From Candidatus Cloacimonas sp. SDB (GTDB lineage: Bacteria; Cloacimonadota; Cloacimonadia; Cloacimonadales; TCS61), in contig LKUH01000027.1 in the NCBI GenBank assembly GCA_001412425.1, forward strand, positions 1 through 9,554: a DNA stretch of 9,554 nt, written 5' to 3'. Below are positions 1 to 8,025 of this stretch, one piece after another. Made by a program: the position numbers and the translations under genes. Position 1 is the stretch's first letter; every line of letters begins with the position of its first letter. The notes under the pieces are model-generated. The model saw only the letters and a list, made by a program, of their open reading frames with translations, was not told the origin of the DNA and ran no database searches.

Positions 1-1674
1 TTGACTTTATGGTACCGTCTTAAAAAATCTGATGGAAATTACATCTGGATCGAAGACAGAATGGTAAAGATTGTTCCTGAAGAGGGTGAACCGTATATTT
101 CCGGTGTTATGATCGATAACTCCAATTTAAAAAAGGCTGAGGAAGCACTCAAAGAAAGTGAATTGCTCTATAAGGGAGTGGTTGAAGATCAATCTGAATT
201 AATTATTCGTTTTGATGGCAGCGGTAATTTAAAGTTCGTTAATGAAGCTTACTGCCGTTATTACGATCAGGATTACCAGAAAGCCATGAAAACTAACTGG
301 TTCGAAAATTTTAACAAAGAACAGCAGCAGATAATCGTAGATAATCTGCTCAAACTTTCTAAACAGAATCCAACTTTTACTTTTGAACTGAAAGAACAGG
401 ATCAGGAAAAATGGATAGAATGGACAATCAGATCTATTTTTGATAATAATAACGCCATAATCGCTTTCCAGGCTGTTGGAAGAACTATTACGGAAAGAAA
501 ACTGGCGGAAATCGAAAGAGAAAATATCATGAATCAACTCATCCAGTCCCAGAAAATGGAAGTTGTGGGCCGACTGGCAGGTGGAGTTGCTCATGACTTT
601 AATAATCTTTTAACCGCCATAAACGGGTACGCCAGTTTAGCCTATTCCAAATTAAGTGAAAACGATCCGGTAAGAAAAGATATAAAAGTAATTCAGGAGT
701 GCGGTGAAAAAGCAGCCAATCTGACCAAACAATTATTGACTTTCTCCCGTAAACAAATAGTTGAACCCAAGATCCTCAATATCAACCAGATAATTCTGGA
801 AGTTGATAAAATGCTGAAACGCCTTATCGGTGAAGATATTGAGCTGAAAACAGTTATCGAAGATTCGCTTAAATCGATAAAAGTCGATAAAGTCCAGCTG
901 GAACAGATACTCACAAACCTGGTCGTTAATGCCCGTGATGCTATTGACGCAAATGGCACAATTACCATATTCACGAAAAACATCACAGTGGATAAAGAGA
1001 TTGATACTATTCATAATACCATTAAACCCGATGAATATGTCATGTTATCAGTTAAAGATAACGGCCAGGGAATTTCGGAAGATGTTATGGAACATATATT
1101 TGAACCTTTCTTCACAACTAAGGACCAGGGAAAGGGAACCGGACTTGGCCTGGCAACCGTCTTTGGCATAATTAAACAAAATGATGGCGCTATTTTAATT
1201 GAAAGCAGTAAAGATCAGGGATCAGAATTTAAAATATTTTTCCCTGCCACCGATCAGGTTGCCCCGGATTCCGCTATTGAATTTGATGAAAAAGATCTGC
1301 CTTCGGGTAATGAAACTATTTTACTTACAGAAGATGAAGAAAGCATCAGAGAATTTGTGCTGGATATTCTGGAAGAATACGGCTATACAATTTTGGAAGC
1401 GGAAAATGGTACTGAAGCTCTGGAAAAAGCCAAAAATTATAAAAAGAACATCCACCTGCTGCTGTCAGATGTTATTATGCCCTCCATGAATGGTCAGCAG
1501 CTGGCAGAAGCTTTAAAAGACGTTCATCCCGAAACCAAGGTTATGTTCATGTCAGGTTATACAGAATCTACTGCGATCCAGAAAGGAATTCTGGAGTTAA
1601 AAACCGGCTTCCTGCAAAAACCCTTTTCAGCCAACGACCTTATCACTAAAGTAAGAAAGATATTAGATTCTTAA
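1..1674 (+). CDS. PAS-containing hybrid histidine kinase with C-terminal receiver (5' end outside window)
   Basis: This is a sensor kinase that would autophosphorylate on histidine and pass the phosphate to its own receiver domain or to a partner. The reading frame is open from base 1 and the first residues (about 1-40, WYRLKKSDGNYIWI...) look like the tail of an upstream PAS/PAC unit, so the TTG at base 1 is probably not the true start and more PAS domains may lie upstream. Visible in order: a full PAS domain at about 52-165 ending in the PAC-like ITERK; HisKA at about 185-250 with phospho-acceptor H198 in VAHDFNN; HATPase_c with N-box N306/N310 (NLVVNARDA), G1 DNGQG at 353-357, F-box FEPFFTTK at 367-374 and G2 GKGTGLGL at 377-384; a receiver at about 438-555 with acidic pair E444/D445, phospho-acceptor D490, S518 and K540 of QKPF. 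All catalytic motifs are intact. No transmembrane segment is seen in this portion, so its location is unknown. It ends just before the terminator and is convergent with the receptor gene. The family assignment is secure; the signal and output are unknown. Confidence 0.95.
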   Translation: MTLWYRLKKSDGNYIWIEDRMVKIVPEEGEPYISGVMIDNSNLKKAEEALKESELLYKGVVEDQSELIIRFDGSGNLKFVNEAYCRYYDQDYQKAMKTNWFENFNKEQQQIIVDNLLKLSKQNPTFTFELKEQDQEKWIEWTIRSIFDNNNAIIAFQAVGRTITERKLAEIERENIMNQLIQSQKMEVVGRLAGGVAHDFNNLLTAINGYASLAYSKLSENDPVRKDIKVIQECGEKAANLTKQLLTFSRKQIVEPKILNINQIILEVDKMLKRLIGEDIELKTVIEDSLKSIKVDKVQLEQILTNLVVNARDAIDANGTITIFTKNITVDKEIDTIHNTIKPDEYVMLSVKDNGQGISEDVMEHIFEPFFTTKDQGKGTGLGLATVFGIIKQNDGAILIESSKDQGSEFKIFFPATDQVAPDSAIEFDEKDLPSGNETILLTEDEESIREFVLDILEEYGYTILEAENGTEALEKAKNYKKNIHLLLSDVIMPSMNGQQLAEALKDVHPETKVMFMSGYTESTAIQKGILELKTGFLQKPFSANDLITKVRKILDS

Positions 1675-1687
1675 AAATATTGGACTC

Positions 1688-1730
1688 AAAAAAAAGCAGC
1701 CCCGTTCTTGCGAGCGGGGCTGTTTCGTTT
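1688..1730. terminator. Bidirectional rho-independent terminator between convergent genes
   Basis: An eight-base perfect stem pairs CAGCCCCG (1697-1704) with CGGGGCTG (1715-1722). It can extend by three more pairs (T-G wobble, T-A, C-G) to close on a TTGC tetraloop at 1708-1711. The left side is preceded by eight A residues (1688-1695), which read as an eight-U tract on the minus strand. The right side is followed by TTTCGTTT. It therefore suits the minus-strand receptor gene best (stop at 1741-1743) and serves the plus-strand kinase (stop at 1672-1674) with a weaker U tract. It lies exactly in the 66-base gap between the two converging genes. Confidence 0.93.
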
Positions 1731-1740
1731 AATATAATAA

Positions 1741-4437
1741 TTAGAAGGACAGCTGGAATCCAGCGTTGAATGTTCTGGGCAATCCTAAGTAAACTTCGGC
1801 ATCATCAGCATCATGGTCATGATCCCAACCGTTATAACTGCTGTTATCAACTGCATCCTGTACAAACACTGCATCGAAGACATTGAACAGGTGAGCAAAA
1901 AGTGAAATATCTACACCTTTTAGTCCAACAGGAAGATCATAGCTTACATGAAGATCAAATTTTGTGTAATCAGGTAATTTCCAACTTTGTTCAGTATCAT
2001 CCGGATCATCTCGGTCGAAAGCATTGAAATCTGCGTAATGATCCATAAAATGTAGCATTACAAGTTGTGCTTTAAGCCCGTCGATCGGCATCAATGTTGT
2101 TCCCAGAGAAAACTGGGTTTGAGGTGCATTTCCGACTTTAAGATCTTTCACATATATATTCAGCGTGTCTTTCTGATCCGAAGGAGAATCATAATTATCG
2201 TAGGTTGCAGATACATCGTCAGTATAGATCCATTCTCCGATCGAAGCAGCAAGATCGAATTGAACCAGGTAAACAGGTCTGTAATTTGTTTCAAATTCAA
2301 AACCCATGTGACGTGAATCCATTCCACTGATAAAAATAAGCCCTTCTGAGCCATCCTCTTCATTAATTCCGATCGATCTGGATTTATCCTGCCAGTTAGT
2401 GAAATAGAAGTTGGATTTAACTCCCAGTTTTTCGTCCAGAGTTGTATAGTTCAGACCTGCTTCAAAAGCGGTGAATTTTTCGTTCTTAGGATCATCAGCT
2501 TTAGTACCGTTTCCATCATCAATAACATCATCAAAAATAGGAACTTTAGATACATAACCGGCATTCCCGTAAGCGTCCAGGTATTCGTTTATTCTATAAC
2601 TGGATCCACCTTTAACCTGATAACCGGTTATCCAGTCTGTTTCAGCTTCCAGTTTTCCGCTGTCGAGATCATCCTCTACAGCAGATTTAAAGTGATTCAA
2701 ATAAGTGTATTTTATAGCTGACATACCGCCCATCAAATAAGCTGTAACAGCTTCTTTAGAATATTCTCCCTGCCAGTATCCGCCCATCCAGTCCACAGTA
2801 TTGGTGAAATGATAAGCGACCTTATCTCCTAGAACTTTCATTTTATCTTCAGCAGTTGTATCAAATTCATTGGAATTATCAATGTAATAATCACCACCCA
2901 ACAGATCACGAACTTCTCTGAAATGGTCTATTTCAGCAGTTCTCCAGTCAATACCCACTGATGTCTGGAAATCTTCGTTGATGGTGTAGTAAGCTTTGGA
3001 AATAAGTCCAATACTCCACTGGCTATTCACACTATTACGCAGAATACCTTTGGAACCTGTGCTGCAAGTATCATTGATAGCAATAGTAGCATCCCAGTCA
3101 GCTGTTCTGGTGGGAGTGGAATAATTCCACCTGATGCTGCCTAAAGTACCTGTACCGCCACCTTTACCACCGGAATAATAGATAATTGAATAGAGATTCA
3201 GTTTTTCACTTAGTTTTGTATACCAGTTTAAATTAATTTGAGGTTTATGATAATAATTTTCTCTTTCGTTGATGAAGTTTTCCGCATAACGATTATGGAG
3301 TTTACCATCCCACCATTGTTGACCCCTGTATTTGTTGCTTACAGGACCCCAGTTCTGGTTATAATAACGTCCACCTTCTGAATATTGATCAAAAGCTGCT
3401 TCATCATAGCCATCCAGATCTTTAGCATAATCTCTGTCATAAACAGCGATATTCTGCATATAAAGATTTTGTCCGTGTCTCTGAGGAGCGCCAACAGCGT
3501 AAAATTCCAGTTTGTTATTATCATTGATTATGTAGCTGGAACTGAGATAATAAGCCCAGGCATCTGTCCAGGTTTTGTCAGCAAGACCGTCACCTGATTT
3601 TCTAACACCGGTCAAACTGAGGGCAAATTTATCGTTCAGCAACCCTGTATCTATTGATAAAGTGGATTTCAGAAAACCTGCTGTACCATATTCTTGTTTG
3701 AACTTAGTTCCGGCTCGCTTACCTGTTGGATCAGTAATGATGTTCATGGTACCACCGATGGAAGGAGTTGCCAGGTTGACAGCGCTGAGACCTCTCTGCA
3801 CCTGAATAGATGAAGTTGCATCACCAACACCATCCCAGTTGGACCAGTAAACCCAGCCGTTTTCCATATCGTTAACCGGCACACCATTGATCATAACAGA
3901 AACATTACGCTGATCGAAACCTCTAACATTGATCCTGGCATCTCCTGCTCCCCCACCGCTAACAGTGGAATAAACACTCGGTGTGCTCACCAGAACCAGA
4001 GGAATATCTCTGGATCCCAGCTGAGATTCCATCTTTTCTTTATCAATATCGGTAAATGCTACAGGAGTTTCCCGGACTGTTGCCCGATCGGAAACTACCG
4101 CAATACCTTCAATCGAAATCAATTCAATCTCTAAAGCAAAATTTACGATATTTGTTTCATTAGCGCTGACCATAATCTCTTTGGTCTGCTGTTTATATCC
4201 CATGAAACTTGCTGTTACTTCCTGACTGCCGGCTGCAACATTCTTCAGAATGAAACTACCGTCCTGCTGAGTGTAAGTACCTGTCTTAGCATCACCAAGA
4301 AAAACAGCTGCATTAGGAAGCGGATCACCTGTCTTTTCGATAGTTACTTTTCCGGCAATAGTCCCTGTCTGAGCAAATGCTGTTATGGGAACTAATGCTA
4401 ACATTAAGATAATAAACAAGATAAGTGTTCTTTTCAT
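1741..4437 (-). CDS. TonB-dependent outer-membrane receptor with N-terminal carboxypeptidase-regulatory-like domain
   Basis: This 898-residue protein is predicted to be an outer-membrane beta-barrel that imports a substrate using energy from TonB-ExbB-ExbD. Residues 1-22 form a signal peptide (MKRT, a hydrophobic core, then ITAFA with likely cleavage before Q23). Residues about 24-104 form a CarboxypepD_reg-like beta-sandwich (GTIAGKVTIEKTGDPLPNAAV, then the turn QQDGSFILKNV). A short TonB-box-like stretch, GIAVVSDR, is at 111-118. The plug domain runs from about 122 to 235 with the characteristic DARINVRGFDQRNVSVMING at 166-185 and GGTMNII at 228-234. The remainder is an aromatic-rich barrel ending in a terminal phenylalanine (QLSF), the usual outer-membrane sorting end. 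The start is supported by GGAGGGG just upstream. No SusD-like lipoprotein follows it; the terminator comes immediately after, so it is a stand-alone receptor in this window. The substrate cannot be deduced. The sequence appears full length and undamaged. Confidence 0.96.
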   Translation of the reverse strand: MKRTLILFIILMLALVPITAFAQTGTIAGKVTIEKTGDPLPNAAVFLGDAKTGTYTQQDGSFILKNVAAGSQEVTASFMGYKQQTKEIMVSANETNIVNFALEIELISIEGIAVVSDRATVRETPVAFTDIDKEKMESQLGSRDIPLVLVSTPSVYSTVSGGGAGDARINVRGFDQRNVSVMINGVPVNDMENGWVYWSNWDGVGDATSSIQVQRGLSAVNLATPSIGGTMNIITDPTGKRAGTKFKQEYGTAGFLKSTLSIDTGLLNDKFALSLTGVRKSGDGLADKTWTDAWAYYLSSSYIINDNNKLEFYAVGAPQRHGQNLYMQNIAVYDRDYAKDLDGYDEAAFDQYSEGGRYYNQNWGPVSNKYRGQQWWDGKLHNRYAENFINERENYYHKPQINLNWYTKLSEKLNLYSIIYYSGGKGGGTGTLGSIRWNYSTPTRTADWDATIAINDTCSTGSKGILRNSVNSQWSIGLISKAYYTINEDFQTSVGIDWRTAEIDHFREVRDLLGGDYYIDNSNEFDTTAEDKMKVLGDKVAYHFTNTVDWMGGYWQGEYSKEAVTAYLMGGMSAIKYTYLNHFKSAVEDDLDSGKLEAETDWITGYQVKGGSSYRINEYLDAYGNAGYVSKVPIFDDVIDDGNGTKADDPKNEKFTAFEAGLNYTTLDEKLGVKSNFYFTNWQDKSRSIGINEEDGSEGLIFISGMDSRHMGFEFETNYRPVYLVQFDLAASIGEWIYTDDVSATYDNYDSPSDQKDTLNIYVKDLKVGNAPQTQFSLGTTLMPIDGLKAQLVMLHFMDHYADFNAFDRDDPDDTEQSWKLPDYTKFDLHVSYDLPVGLKGVDISLFAHLFNVFDAVFVQDAVDNSSYNGWDHDHDADDAEVYLGLPRTFNAGFQLSF

Positions 4438-4441
4438 AAAA

Positions 4442-4448
4442 CCCCTCC
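4442..4448 (-). promoter_or_regulatory. Ribosome binding site of the TonB-dependent receptor gene
   Basis: On the minus strand GGAGGGG lies four bases before the ATG at 4437-4435 (six bases if only the GGAGG core is counted). This strong Shine-Dalgarno match fixes the start at the residue that opens the signal peptide. Confidence 0.85.
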
Positions 4449-4467
4449 GTTGTTTTTTTATAGACTA

Positions 4468-4489
4468 AATCTATAATCTATGAATCTTT
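4468..4489. repeat. Short tandem AATCTAT repeat in the receptor gene leader/promoter
   Basis: AATCTAT occurs twice back to back (4468-4474 and 4475-4481), followed after one G by the related AATCTTT (4483-4489). The repeat overlaps the candidate -10 element for the minus-strand receptor gene. It could be an operator or simply low-complexity AT-rich sequence. Confidence 0.35.
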
Positions 4490-4510
4490 AATTATCGAAC
4501 TCAATGTCAA
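4475..4510 (-). promoter_or_regulatory. Candidate sigma-70-type promoter for the receptor gene
   Basis: On the minus strand a perfect TTGACA (4510-4505) is followed directly by TTGAGT (4504-4499). TTGAGT stands 18 bp from TAGATT (4480-4475), four of six matches to each consensus hexamer, and would give a leader of about 30 bases before the start codon. The perfect TTGACA itself has only poor -10 matches at 16-18 bp and is 24 bp from TAGATT. The region is AT-rich, so chance matches are likely. Confidence 0.4.
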
Positions 4511-4584
4511 GCTAAAAACCTATAAAAAAAACCGTAATTTTCTAATCCTTTTATATAACCTGTTTTAGAACATCCAGAAAAAAT

Positions 4585-4624
4585 TTGACACTTAAAACAC
4601 GTTTGATTTTTAAATAGATATAAT
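4585..4624 (+). promoter_or_regulatory. Candidate promoter elements for the pgk-like/histidine kinase/activator operon
   Basis: A perfect TTGACA lies at 4585-4590 and a perfect TATAAT at 4619-4624, but they are 28 bp apart, far from the usual 17 bp. Possible -10 sequences at more acceptable distance from TTGACA are TTTAAA (4609-4614, 18 bp) and TTAAAT (4610-4615, 19 bp), each four of six. If TATAAT at 4619 is used alone, transcription would start near 4631, giving a leader of about 15 bases before the ATG at 4646. No GG-N10-GC sigma-54 element was seen in this gap. Confidence 0.4.
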
Positions 4625-4635
4625 AAAATATCAAT

Positions 4636-4641
4636 GGGAGG
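4636..4641 (+). promoter_or_regulatory. Ribosome binding site deciding the start of the pgk-like gene
   Basis: GGGAGG at 4636-4641 lies four bases before the ATG at 4646. An earlier in-frame ATG at 4634-4636 overlaps this site, so using it would place the Shine-Dalgarno inside the coding sequence and leave only ATAAAATATCA upstream. The later ATG is therefore preferred; it also starts the protein at MNLPVIQD. Confidence 0.75.
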
Positions 4642-4645
4642 CAGA

Positions 4646-5917
4646 ATGAATTTACCGGTAATTCAGGATACAGATCTGAAAAATAAAATCGTTTTGTTGA
4701 GAGTAGATCATAATGTTGTTAAAAAAGGGATAATTAAAGATCCCTTCCGCATCGAAGCCAGTCTTAAGACTATAAATTATATTCTTGATGAAGGCGGACA
4801 TCCGGTCATTATGAGTCACGTGGGAAGACCAAGAGATAAAGCCACCGGGCAGATTGAAATATCTGAGAACACTTCCGTGCAACCAATTGTTAATTTTCTG
4901 GAAATTTCCCTAAATAAGAAAATTGAGATCCCGGAAATTACCAAAAAAGATAAACTCGGCATCACCTCCATAGATATCCAAAGCAAATTGCAGAAAATTC
5001 GCGATGGCAAATTAGACATTATCTATCTTCCCAACACCCGCTGGTTTGCCGGAGAAGAATCCGGGAATGAAAAAACCCTGCAATTTGGTTTAATGCTAAC
5101 CGAATTCTGTGATCTATTCGTAAATGATGCATTCGGTTCCTGGCAACCTCACGCTTCCACCATGGAGCCGGCTAAACATCTACCCTCTTATGCCGGTTTT
5201 CTGATGCAGAGAGAAATTGAGAACCTGAAAAAAATACTCAATCCTCAAAAACCTTTTCTGGCTGTGATCGCAGGTTCCAAGTTCGATACCAAAATAGGCC
5301 CCCTTACAGCCCTGCTGCAAAAAGCCGATCATCTGCTGATGGGCGGAGTGATCTACAATGCCTATCTCTGTGCCAGATATGATATTCAAATCAAGGGAAT
5401 TGAACCGGAAGATATTGCCTCGGCTGAAAAATTTCTTGATTCCACTGCAGATCTTCACGACAAATTAGTAGAAATTCCCTACATCGTCGAATCTGAACTT
5501 CCTGATAAAAAGGAAGCCGGAAAATTCAGGACAATCGCTGTAAAAGACCTTCAAGCGGGTATGAAACTAAATTATGTATTAGATGCTGATGAATCCTCCT
5601 TTGCCGCCCCTGAGATCCAGCAGGTTTTCAAATCTGCAAAAACGTTGTTCGTTAATGCTGTTATGGGCTTCACACCTCATTTTACTGCCGGTTCCAAAGC
5701 ACTTTATGAAATAATCGCCGCAAACCAGGAAACAATGAACCTGTTGGGCGGAGGTGATACTTTACAGGAATTCCGTTCCCTTCTGCCGGAGCTCTATAAA
5801 CATGCTTCAAATAAAGAAAACTACTATTTTTTTACAGGCGGCGGTACAATTCTCAAAGTTATCCAGGAAGGATCGCCCTATGAACTCGAACCGGTAAAAG
5901 CTTTAATTAAAAAATAG
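4646..5917 (+). CDS. pgk: Divergent phosphoglycerate kinase family protein
   Basis: PGK catalyses 1,3-bisphosphoglycerate + ADP to 3-phosphoglycerate + ATP in cytosolic glycolysis. The 423-residue product has a normal PGK length and the two-lobe order of motifs. N lobe: RVDHNV (R19, D21, N23), DPFR (R35), SHVGRP (H58, R61), NTRWF (R132), FVNDAFGSWQPHAST (158-172). C lobe: AGSKFDTK (K212, K216), VNAVMGFTP (336-344), GGGDT (D371), TGGG (397-400). Several positions depart from canonical enzymes. RVDFNVP has become RVDHNVV. The AHRAH segment is shortened to WQPH, losing one basic-patch histidine and one arginine. The hinge WNGPMGVFE has become VNAVMGFTP, losing the W, G, P and the glutamate that contacts the nucleotide ribose. 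Other catalytic lysines, arginines and the GGGDT aspartate remain. It is the first gene of an operon whose next gene, a histidine kinase, starts 11 bases after its stop. Family membership is clear; whether it is the housekeeping enzyme, an altered-specificity kinase or a sensor is open. There are no frameshifts or stops, so it does not look like a decaying copy. Confidence 0.9.
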   Translation: MNLPVIQDTDLKNKIVLLRVDHNVVKKGIIKDPFRIEASLKTINYILDEGGHPVIMSHVGRPRDKATGQIEISENTSVQPIVNFLEISLNKKIEIPEITKKDKLGITSIDIQSKLQKIRDGKLDIIYLPNTRWFAGEESGNEKTLQFGLMLTEFCDLFVNDAFGSWQPHASTMEPAKHLPSYAGFLMQREIENLKKILNPQKPFLAVIAGSKFDTKIGPLTALLQKADHLLMGGVIYNAYLCARYDIQIKGIEPEDIASAEKFLDSTADLHDKLVEIPYIVESELPDKKEAGKFRTIAVKDLQAGMKLNYVLDADESSFAAPEIQQVFKSAKTLFVNAVMGFTPHFTAGSKALYEIIAANQETMNLLGGGDTLQEFRSLLPELYKHASNKENYYFFTGGGTILKVIQEGSPYELEPVKALIKK

Positions 5918-5928
5918 GACCCGCAGAA

Positions 5929-8025
5929 ATGAAAAAAAAGAACCTCTATCTGGAAAAAAGAATCTTTCTGCTCTTCTTCCTGCTTTCTTTCATAATTGTT
6001 CTTATTCTGATTCTGATCGAATGGCAGCTGGCAGTTTACGGCATTAAACAGGCTGAAAATAAAGAAATCCTTGAGATAAACAGCAAATTCAGTTCCCACC
6101 TGCGTCAACTCTATAAAGATAGAGAAATCCTCTTCAATTCCATCCTGGAAGACCCGGAATTCCGGACTTTGCTGACCTCAAATGAACCAGGGCTACTGAG
6201 AGATAAAATTCGCCAATTCAACCTTCCGGAAAATATCTTCTTCTATATTTACGATCAAGATCGCCAAATGAGCCTGGGAGAAAATTGGGAGTTTTTAGAC
6301 AATCAGATAAATTCAATTTACGATAGTCCCGCCTCCCAATATGCAGTTTCTTCCTATGGAAATAAAATGTACCTGCTCTGCACTAAAAAAATAAGTTACA
6401 ATAGCACTTTTTACGGTATTTTTATCACGATGGAAAACCTGCAGTTATCCGGTTTCCCGATGCTGACCGTGGAAGGAAGCCATTACCTGGCCTCCTACCC
6501 GCTGGAAGAATCTTTCCTGGCTTTTGATGATCTATTGCACAACAGAGTTCCTCAAATCAATAAAATCCTGGCGGAAATTATAGCTGAAAATAAATCCGAT
6601 ACGATAGTCAGAATTTCCTCTTCCCAGGCGATCGGATTCAGGATCTGTCCTTATTTCAGTGAACCTGCGGCTGTTTTTGCGGTCTACCTGCCGCGCTATA
6701 TTTACAATTTTGCCCAGCAGAGTGTTCTGTTATTTGTCCTTATCCTGATTGCAGTTACCATTATTTTAATCATCATTTTGGGAAACTGGTTCAGTAGAAC
6801 AATTTTATTCCCCATCAGAACTATCAGCAGCAGAATGAACGAGATCTCATTGAATCCTGCCAGATTGGAACCTCTGAAAAAAAACTACCGCGGTGTACTG
6901 GGAGAAATGCTGAATACCTTCAATATCATGAATCGCTCCCTGCATAAATATTCCGAAAACCTGAAAGAATATAAACTGATCTCCGACAACCTCGATTCCG
7001 GATTTTTCTGGCTGGACGACAACTTGAGGATAACCCTGTGCAATAACAGCCTGTTCAATATCCTGGATATTTTCAGCTCGGAACAATTGATCGGCAAAAA
7101 CATCAACGATTTCCTGAAGCTGAACGACAACCATCTGGCAAATCTTAAACTGGAAGGCTTAACCCTGCATGAATGGGAGATCAAAACGCAGAAACAGAGA
7201 AAATACCTGCTGATAAAAATTATGCCCGTGTTTAAACAGGACCACCGCATATATGTCGGAAATATTACCGATATCACCTCCCGGGTCGAAGAAAGGACTT
7301 CCAGACAAGCTCTGGAGCTGGAACTGATCAAAAGCAACAGAATGGCAGAGATCGGCAGAAGGATCGAAGGTATCATCCATAATATCAATTCTCCCCTTAA
7401 CACCGTTCTGGGTTATGCCCAGCTCATGAAAAAGAATCTGCCGGAAAATGAAGACCTGGAAAAGATCATTCAAGGTGGAAAATCCATCTCCCACATTGTA
7501 AAAGGTGTGCTGAATAAATCTAAACTGGACAGCTCCTCCATGATCCGCTCTATTAACATTAACGACCTCATCCTGCAGGAACTGGACCTCTGTAATCATA
7601 ACCTGTTTTTTAAACATTATGTTGACCTTAAAATTGATCTGGAGAAAGATCTTCCGGAAATTAATGCCGTTTACGGCGATATCAGTTTATGCCTGGCAAA
7701 TATTCTGAATAACGCGATTGATGCTCTGGAAAAAAGCCCTGAAAAAGTCATCCGGGTTAAGACCTTTACGGAAAATAATCAACTGAATATCCAGGTAAAA
7801 GACAGCGGGGAAGGAATTAAAACTAAAAATACGAATGTTATTTTTGAACCCTATTTCACCACCAAAACCAAACCCGAAGATAAAGGAAGCGGTTTCGGGC
7901 TCGGCCTGGCTATCAGTAAAAACATCGTCAGTCGTTACGGCGGGAAGATCACTGTTGAGTCAGTACCCGATATCGGCAGCACTTTTACCATCAGCCTTCC
8001 TGTAAACGAGGAAAATCCAAAATAA
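5929..8025 (+). CDS. Membrane-bound sensor histidine kinase (NtrB-like core, periplasmic sensor, HAMP, PAS)
   Basis: A 698-residue inner-membrane sensor kinase, predicted to control the NtrC-type activator encoded 11 bases downstream. Visible in order: transmembrane helix 1 at about 12-31; a large extracytoplasmic region of roughly 230 residues (33-262) starting with a long helix, whose size and FFYIYDQDRQ segment would fit a Cache-type domain (inference); transmembrane helix 2 at about 265-286; HAMP at about 287-340 (LFPIRTIS ... LGEMLNTFNIM); a PAS domain at about 347-450 (SDNLDSGFFWLDDN ... GNITDIT); HisKA with H484 in IIHNINSPL; HATPase_c with N-box NILNNAIDAL (N591, N595), G1 DSGEG (625-629), F-box FEPYFTTK (639-646) and G2 GSGFGLGL (653-660). 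The phospho-histidine is followed by N485 rather than the usual E or D. There is no receiver domain, matching a separate response regulator. AGGA at 5916-5919, overlapping the upstream stop codon, is the likely ribosome binding site, nine bases from the ATG. The signal is unknown. Confidence 0.95.
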   Translation: MKKKNLYLEKRIFLLFFLLSFIIVLILILIEWQLAVYGIKQAENKEILEINSKFSSHLRQLYKDREILFNSILEDPEFRTLLTSNEPGLLRDKIRQFNLPENIFFYIYDQDRQMSLGENWEFLDNQINSIYDSPASQYAVSSYGNKMYLLCTKKISYNSTFYGIFITMENLQLSGFPMLTVEGSHYLASYPLEESFLAFDDLLHNRVPQINKILAEIIAENKSDTIVRISSSQAIGFRICPYFSEPAAVFAVYLPRYIYNFAQQSVLLFVLILIAVTIILIIILGNWFSRTILFPIRTISSRMNEISLNPARLEPLKKNYRGVLGEMLNTFNIMNRSLHKYSENLKEYKLISDNLDSGFFWLDDNLRITLCNNSLFNILDIFSSEQLIGKNINDFLKLNDNHLANLKLEGLTLHEWEIKTQKQRKYLLIKIMPVFKQDHRIYVGNITDITSRVEERTSRQALELELIKSNRMAEIGRRIEGIIHNINSPLNTVLGYAQLMKKNLPENEDLEKIIQGGKSISHIVKGVLNKSKLDSSSMIRSININDLILQELDLCNHNLFFKHYVDLKIDLEKDLPEINAVYGDISLCLANILNNAIDALEKSPEKVIRVKTFTENNQLNIQVKDSGEGIKTKNTNVIFEPYFTTKTKPEDKGSGFGLGLAISKNIVSRYGGKITVESVPDIGSTFTISLPVNEENPK

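Noticed and set aside
3385..3805. Plus-strand open frames within the receptor gene (3385-3597, 3575-3805).
   Set aside because: They are antisense to an intact, clearly recognisable TonB-dependent receptor and show no domain signature.
4634..4645. Upstream ATG as the start of the pgk-like gene.
   Set aside because: It overlaps the GGGAGG ribosome binding site that is well placed for the ATG at 4646, has no purine-rich site of its own, and would leave almost no leader if the TATAAT at 4619 is the -10.
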